Shown piece by piece: positions 58,731 through 64,000 of a stretch of DNA of 64,000 nucleotides. The notes below the pieces were generated by a model. That model made no database searches, was not told where the DNA came from, and saw only the letters and a list, made by a program, of their open reading frames with translations. Numbering within the stretch: position 1 is the first letter of the stretch; each line of letters begins with the position of its first letter. The position numbers were made by a program, and so were the translations under genes. Source of the stretch: Euwallacea fornicatus (lineage: Eukaryota; Arthropoda; Insecta; Coleoptera; Curculionidae). The DNA lies in the NCBI RefSeq assembly GCF_040115645.1, contig NC_089562.1, positions 1,550,001 through 1,614,000 on the forward strand, read 5' to 3'.

Positions 58731-58826
58731 GAGTTTAGCAACGAGGAGTATGCAAATATGCATCTCATGTTCGGACTTGCGAACGGTAATGCTGTGGAAG
58801 CTGCCGTGTTGCAATCCAGGATGCTC
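58731..58826 (+). pseudogene. DUF4817 domain fragment
   Basis: EFSNEEYANMHLMFGLANGN followed by AVEAAVLQSRM is an almost textbook DUF4817 N-terminal helix-turn-helix (FSNxEYADMxFVYGxxNGNAxxAxxxYxxRFP). The frame ends within 25 codons and nothing of the catalytic domain follows. It is the only coding remnant in the 57860-59326 element and confirms its family. Confidence 0.8.
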
Positions 58827-59328
58827 ATATTAAACATTCTTATGGGGGCATGTACTACAACTTCAGTGGTAGTACATACTTTTTTTTTAAAGTAAACTGC
58901 TACTTCATTTGATTTCAAATTGTTGGCATGTTTGGTGCATGTTGATAATAAAATGCGATTTTCTCAAAAATTGTTCAAAATATCGATTAGAGCAAGAGCT
59001 TTTTTGTAGGAAAATTGTGAAAAAATAAAATTACGAAAAATAATAATGACTTAATTAACTAACTAAAAATAAAAAATGTTTTTAAATAAAAAAGTTTTAC
59101 TTCCCTGTACAAGGAAGACATGAAAATAAGCAGGACAATGATTTGTTGAAACCGCCAAACTTTCATTGTCATCATGATAATTGTTTGAAAATTACAGAAG
59201 AAATACTTTTTTAACTTCTTAGTTTGAGTGCGGACAGTTAAGAATTTGTTTATATGAAACACTAGCATTATTTTAGCCTTCTCTAAAACCCCTAGAATTT
59301 ATGGCATGACGGTTCTGGACACCCTGTA

Positions 59329-61086
59329 TGAATGTACACATGCAAATGTTTTTTCCGAGAATTATTCGTACGTTGAAGAATGTCCTAAAGTACCATGGGA
59401 AATGCAATCTTCGTGTTTCTGCGATTTTATCGAATACAAGAAAATCCCTCCTCTACACATTAGGTGTAAGAAAAAGGGATAAGCGCATCTGGGGTTCCTC
59501 TAACCCGCTAACTCGACACAAACCCTCGGTATTTACATTTTGTATTATGCAGAATACATTTAAATATATATTAACATGGAGGGTTGTATACTAGTTTGTG
59601 AAACCTCCTCGTCGAAAATTAATCTCCCTTTTAGTGTGCGCAGTTTTGCTGGGATAAGCGGTGCACCCTCGGGGGATGTTTATATTTTGAGAGTAGTTCT
59701 GGGACATTTGGCCGTGTTTTGCACCATTACTGTTGGCCCAAAAATATGTATTATTCGAGGTTTGCAACGTAACATGTTCGAGAGGTCCCTTTTCGCAAAT
59801 CGAAAACTGTTATTAAAATAAAAATATAAACCTTTTTAAAGCGAAAATTCGACGTAATACGAACTTTGCTGAAGGAAGGGTCAATAAAAATATATGAAAA
59901 GCTAACACAAGTGCTGGCTTTGCACATGACGGCAAATCACATTTTTCGGTTTCGTTCCCATATTAAACTGCACTGCAATGTTAGTTGATGTCTGTGTTTG
60001 TTCCAATTTCGGGGATTAAAAGTTGTATAGCACCACTCTGTAGAAATATTTATTAAAGGTTTTACTTTAACGGCAAACATATATTAAACAGAAATCGCAT
60101 GATTTGTATTTTATTGAACGCATTAATAAATATTGAATTTTGGGATGCTGCAGTCGGTTGTTATTTCGTTGTAACGGGATGATATATTGTCGGTGGCTTT
60201 GTATTGTTTTAAAACAATTATTTTAAAAAGTGATTTATCTAGCGTGGTATTAAATTTCAATTATTCAATAACAGAGACATAATAATTCTTCAACACTCAG
60301 CAGAACATAATTTATTAAAATATCGAAAGAGTTTTTCATTTAAAGAATATTGTCCCCATCAGCAGGTTTAATTCCGAAGGAAGTGATGCGATTTAATGCC
60401 GGTTTAGTTCATTACTCTATTAAACCTAAGAGTTGCTGACCTAATCCTAACTTATTACACAGAGCTGCTGCGCTGACCTATTTCTGCTTTTTCACGTCCC
60501 AGTCAGCTTAAATTAGGAGCTTAATTTCGTCTGATATTGTTCAACTGATCGATATTTTAAAGTTCTGCTTAGAGTCTGTAAATTTTTACTCGCCGATGCT
60601 CAATTTAATCAGTACGTAACAAATGAGCTTTCAAAAAAAGATGCGAAATCAAAAAGAGCATAAGGAAACAAGCGGGTCTGCGCCCCCTTTCTTTCGCCAT
60701 CCGCACTTTGTCATGAACTTCAATAAATCATAGGGCTTACTAATATCACCAGAGGCGGCAGCGTTGGCTCTAAGCCACTCCACACTGTTGCCAACTTTTC
60801 AAACCTTGTCTTTTTTGGACATTAATCCAGACACCGGAGAGTGGCGATAAGGGCTGCAAGAGTGAAGCGCTCGTGGTGTAAAATTATAGGGGCAATATGA
60901 GAGTATCGCATAAACTATTTTAGCTCTTTGACGAAAAGTTGTTGGCAACGTTGCTATAAATATTAGGGCGAACTTATTGTTCGATTCCCACCAAATGATA
61001 GTAAATAATTTGTGTACAAATTGTAGGTGGGACGACAGTTGAGAAAGTATCAAGCAGAAAAAAATGCAAAATAACATTTCAATGGG
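59329..61086. other. Non-coding, nothing recognised
   Basis: Several open frames of 60-105 codons (59328-59821 plus, 60799-61113 minus) show no family motif. Confidence 0.35.
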
Positions 61087-62758
61087 AAAGAATGTCCCAG
61101 AATATGTGTACAATCCCTCGTATTCGTAGGGAATGCATAAAAATAATATGACAAGTTCCTTTTAAAGTTTTTTCTATAAACCCTGTAGACCCTCCCTACA
61201 GAGATACAAGCTCCTAAAGGATGCCTCTGAAGATAAGTTTTTGTTGAATAAGTTAAAGTACTTAATGTAATTAAATAATTTTTAGTATGATTAGGATGAT
61301 TAGATGGGATTCCCTGAAATTATACCTGTGATGTACCGGTGCGGATTAATTATACGCGAGCAAAACCGCACTTTTTTAAAACTTTCCAATAGTACAAGTA
61401 TATAACTATGTATATAATCCCTCTTTCGAAGAGGATTTATCGTTAGTATTATCAGGTGGGTAGTAATTTAGCTGATAATGCCCTTTTGGTGTACCAGGCT
61501 TTTTTTTAGGTTTAATAGTCGTCGAGAAATATAATTTATTAACAAGGTCGTTTAAACAACTTTTTTATGTAATAGTGGGCTGACTACGGTCCAGTTCATA
61601 CTCTCATTTTAAGCGGATCACGTGAATGTGGCATGAACTTGTTTACGTGGATACTCCATCTTCGTAAGGCAGAGTATAGATGAATAACCGATGGGTCTTT
61701 CATTATATTTTTGCAGTTATGGAAGTTTAACGAAAGGTAAATTATACTTAAATTCTTGGTCTGACAAAGGAAATTGTTGGAAATTCCATACATAAACCAA
61801 CCTTCATCTCCGTATGATGGACGCTAAACTATAGGCATTCTGGGCACATTACAAAACAGATCGTGGTATCCATAGACGCAACCTACGGTACTTTACATAC
61901 CACTTAAACACATTTGAATTGTTTAGTTTGCCAGGAACGGATCAGCTTTAATACACAAATCATATTTTTCTCTACACCCTGTATCCATAACGGCATCAAA
62001 ATATCTTTTAAATAACTTTTGCACCAAAAAAGAGTATTGTCGCTCGTTATTGCAAATATAAATTGTTTTCGAGAATTTTTTTTTTTACCGAATTTGATTT
62101 GTGTTCTAGTTCCAGTTAATAATTTATAATGCCTTAAATTTTACATTAATTTTAGTTAGACAATAGGAAAAATTTATTAGAAAAAATCGTTTTTCATTGT
62201 GAGGAAATAAGAACGAATTTTTGAGCATTGTAGAGAGTCCAACAATTTTCTTAGGTCCAGGGAATAAATACGAATTTAAGGAGCCCACATTGAACCATCA
62301 TACAAAGTTATTCAATGAAATCTTTATGCGGTAAAAATGATTTTTTCTCGGAAACGGTTTATTTTTGCGATAACGAGCGGGAATACCTTTTTTTTAGTCT
62401 AAGGTGGATATTACCTCAAAAAGTTATTTTGATGCCTTTATTCACATAGAATGTAAAAATATTATGATTTTTGGACTAAAGTTGCTCCGATGCTGGCAAA
62501 ATAAACCAGTCAAATGTATTTAAATAGTTTGATTCTAAAGAACCCCATCTAACATCCATCATACTAAAAAATTATTTCATTACAATAAATATTTTAAAAT
62601 GTATTCAAGAAAAACTTATTTCCTGAGGCGTCCTTCAAGAGCTTGTATCTCCTTAAGGACGGGGGGCAGAATTTTTTTTTAATAGGAACTTGTGTTATTT
62701 CGATACACTCATTGTGAATTCGCAAAATTGCCCACATATTCTGAAACACTCCGTATAC
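61087..62758. mobile_element. Large inverted-repeat element with an inner hairpin
   Basis: Left arm (about 61087-61320) contains CAGAATATGTG, ACAAGTTCC, GAGATACAAGCTCCTAAAGG, AAATAATTTTTAGTATGAT and TAGATGGGATTCC. The right arm read inward from 62758 gives CAGAATATGTG, ACAAGTTCC, GAGATACAAGCTCTTGAAGG, AAATAATTTTTTAGTATGAT and TAGATGGGGTTCT. An inner inverted pair runs from about 61995 (GCATCAAAATATCTTTT, GCTCGTTATTGCAAATATAA) to about 62447 (inverse GCATCAAAATAACTTTT, GCTCGTTATCGCAAAAATAA). The right end ACACTCCG-TA is a variant of the CAGGGTGT class. About 650 bp in the left part (61320-61970) have no counterpart and may be a later insertion. No coding frame. Confidence 0.65.
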
Positions 62759-62977
62759 TTAGTGCTTAGGAGGATGAGTGTGTTCTTTACGTCTGAAGCG
62801 CATTATTCATTACTTCTTTTGTTTTCTTTGGGAAAAATGGCTCAATTCTCAGTTAAAACTAAATGAGAGAAATATTCAACCTTTACTAAGATTTACTTTA
62901 AGAACTTTTCTTAGATATTTCAATCAATAAAGATTTTTAAGGGTTCGGAAAAGCGTTCGCAAAAATCGCACGATAAT

Positions 62978-63361
62978 ATGTGGAATTTTTCAAACTGTTT
63001 GAGAGTACTTGATGGAGAACACGTTGCAATGAGAAAATGTCCTAATTTAGAATCGCTGTTCTGCAACTACTGAAAATTCTTCAGTATTTTGACGATGGCA
63101 GTAGCGAATGCAAATTGTGAGTTTATTTTAAGGGTTGACGTAGGAATTAATAGACGACTATCAGACGGTGGTGTATTTAATTACACAGAGTTTGGGAGGG
63201 CACTTTCAAATAATTCACTTGAAACCTCGGAATCTGCACAACTGCTAAATAGTCAGGAACAATTGCCCTTCCTTTTCCTGAGTGATGATGCTTCTACACT
63301 GAAAGAAAATTCCATGAAACCCTACGTTCAAATTGGTTTACATTTGAATAGATTTTTTTAA
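62978..63361 (+). pseudogene. PIF/Harbinger (HARBI1-like) nuclease relic
   Basis: Single frame with one in-frame TGA (about 63071). MWNFSNCLRVLDGEHVAMRK matches WNFPNCIGALDGKHV, with the first catalytic Asp in LDG. LFCNY-stop-KFFSILTMAVANANCEF matches the YKGFFSIVLLALVDANYKF block, then RVDVGINRRLSDGGVFNYTE holds the second catalytic Asp in SDGG. LPFLFLSDDASTLKENSMKP matches LPYVIVGDDAFPLxxxLMKPY. The frame ends at 63361 before the conserved VVENAFG segment with the catalytic Glu, so the C-terminus is lost. No termini or partner Myb-like protein gene were seen. Confidence 0.85.
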
Positions 63362-64000
63362 TTACCAAGTCGGACAGTAACAAAATGAAATGTTTTCCTT
63401 CGACCTCTCAGCTGCAATCCTGCCCAATTTTGGTTTTTAATGGAAACATATGTCAAACATAAATTCATGAAAAATTAAATATTACTATAGCCGTTTTTTA
63501 GTTATGTGATTATTAGGAAATAAAAAAAAACTCTTTTGAGAACAAAAAAATGGCAAATACCTTCTCAGTTCTGTCTAGAGATTGTTTAATGTAACAGATG
63601 CTGAAAATCTCCTGCACCCTTTATATGACATATAATATGTAATAAAGTACGTAGTACCCACTGATTTGTTAATACTCAATTTTTTCGAATACCACTAGAA
63701 ATTTCCACTTTTAACAAGAGTACGTTTTATAAGTAAATACCTTTAATTTTAACATTTTTCCTGCCAAATCGTCTGTAGAGTTAAAGTGCTGATATTTTTG
63801 AAGCACTGCTCCTTTGCATTGCCCCCTCCTGCAAAAATGTGTCAATTTGTCTAACGAGATTCAAAAAAGGCGCCAAAAATTGTAACAAAGTACAAAAGTT
63901 CATATAATTATCTCGAAATATTTTGGAAATATTAATAAAAAAAACATCTTCAGGAATCAACATGTCACACTTTTTATATCGGAAACGAAGCGCTTTTAAT
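63362..64000. other. Non-coding, nothing recognised
   Basis: AT-rich sequence to the window end. No feature seen. Confidence 0.35.

Larger units (their letters stand above)
57860..59326 (+). mobile_element. DUF4817-type element with TA-flanked inverted repeats
   Basis: Ends: TA-CAGGGTGTCCGGGAAGGCAT and, inward from the right, CAGGGTGTCCAGAACCGTCA next to TA (59327-59328). The outer arms share ATAAATTCT(G/A)GGG and AGAGAAGGCTAAAA. Further in, AATCGATAT and TAGCAGTTTA (about 58580-58635) recur inverted near 58890-58995, so the arms are long. Only a scrap of transposase (58731-58826) survives, and a second inverted-repeat element (58027-58459) sits in the left arm. Length is about 1.47 kb. Confidence 0.75.

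Noticed and set aside
60970..60995. GTTCGATTCCCACC as a tRNA T-loop
   Set aside because: Flanking bases do not form the T-stem or acceptor stem of a tRNA.

Overview
The window looks like one piece of an AT-rich insect (at least arthropod) nuclear genome with long introns. Evidence: canonical GT/AG introns interrupting an immunoglobulin-superfamily gene, several mariner, Tc1-like, PIF/Harbinger and DUF4817-type DNA transposons of the kinds that crowd insect genomes, TA target duplications, and simple repeats. A beetle is plausible, but the sequence does not prove the order. There are no operons, ribosome binding sites or CRISPR arrays, and no convincing tRNA or rRNA.

Host gene. The only host coding sequence I can support is part of one gene on the minus strand: three exons at 22021-22210, 19399-19622 and 3554-3783, in transcript order. 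Splice phases match at both junctions. Together they encode a basic, Ser/Thr/Arg-rich N-terminal stretch, a complete Ig domain split over two exons, and the start of a second Ig domain. The protein is probably a secreted or membrane adhesion/recognition molecule of the nephrin/Kirre/Sidestep sort. The signal-peptide exon should lie at higher coordinates and the rest of the ectodomain to the left of the window. The introns are 2.4 kb and 15.6 kb, and at least 41 kb lies upstream of the first exon seen.

Mobile DNA fills much of the rest. (1) Three decayed copies of one irritans-like mariner lie at 6.0-8.5, 20.5-21.5 and 32.6-33.3 kb; the first carries a nested, internally deleted Tc element. 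(2) A Mos1-like mariner at about 41.2-44.1 kb is interrupted near its 3' coding end by a young Tc1/Tc3-like element (42340-43993) with about 224-bp IR/DR-type inverted repeats and a transposase broken by a single frameshift. (3) Nine relics of one insect transposase family (DUF4817 N-terminus, WPxRSPDLTPLDFFLWG-like C-terminus) are spread from 2.7 to 58.8 kb on both strands, several inside elements ending in CAGGGTGT next to TA. (4) There are foldback/MITE-like inverted repeats at 25.7, 28.0, 34.9, 48.9, 51.0, 54.2, 57.9 and 61.1 kb; that at 54232-54903 is an almost complete palindrome. (5) Relics of a Tc1-like transposase (38.4 kb), a transposase with a YIDETYIHSSHAH-type signature (47.3-48.5 kb) and a PIF/Harbinger nuclease (63.0 kb) are also present. 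(6) Two unclassified dispersed repeats occur three times and twice.

The genes do not form a pathway. The picture is a very large host gene whose introns and 5' side have accumulated successive waves of TA-targeting DNA transposons. The freshest is the 42.3-kb Tc element. I found no convincing new biological system; the strongest leads are the nested young Tc element, the long palindrome that shares its terminal motif, and the density of DUF4817-family relics.
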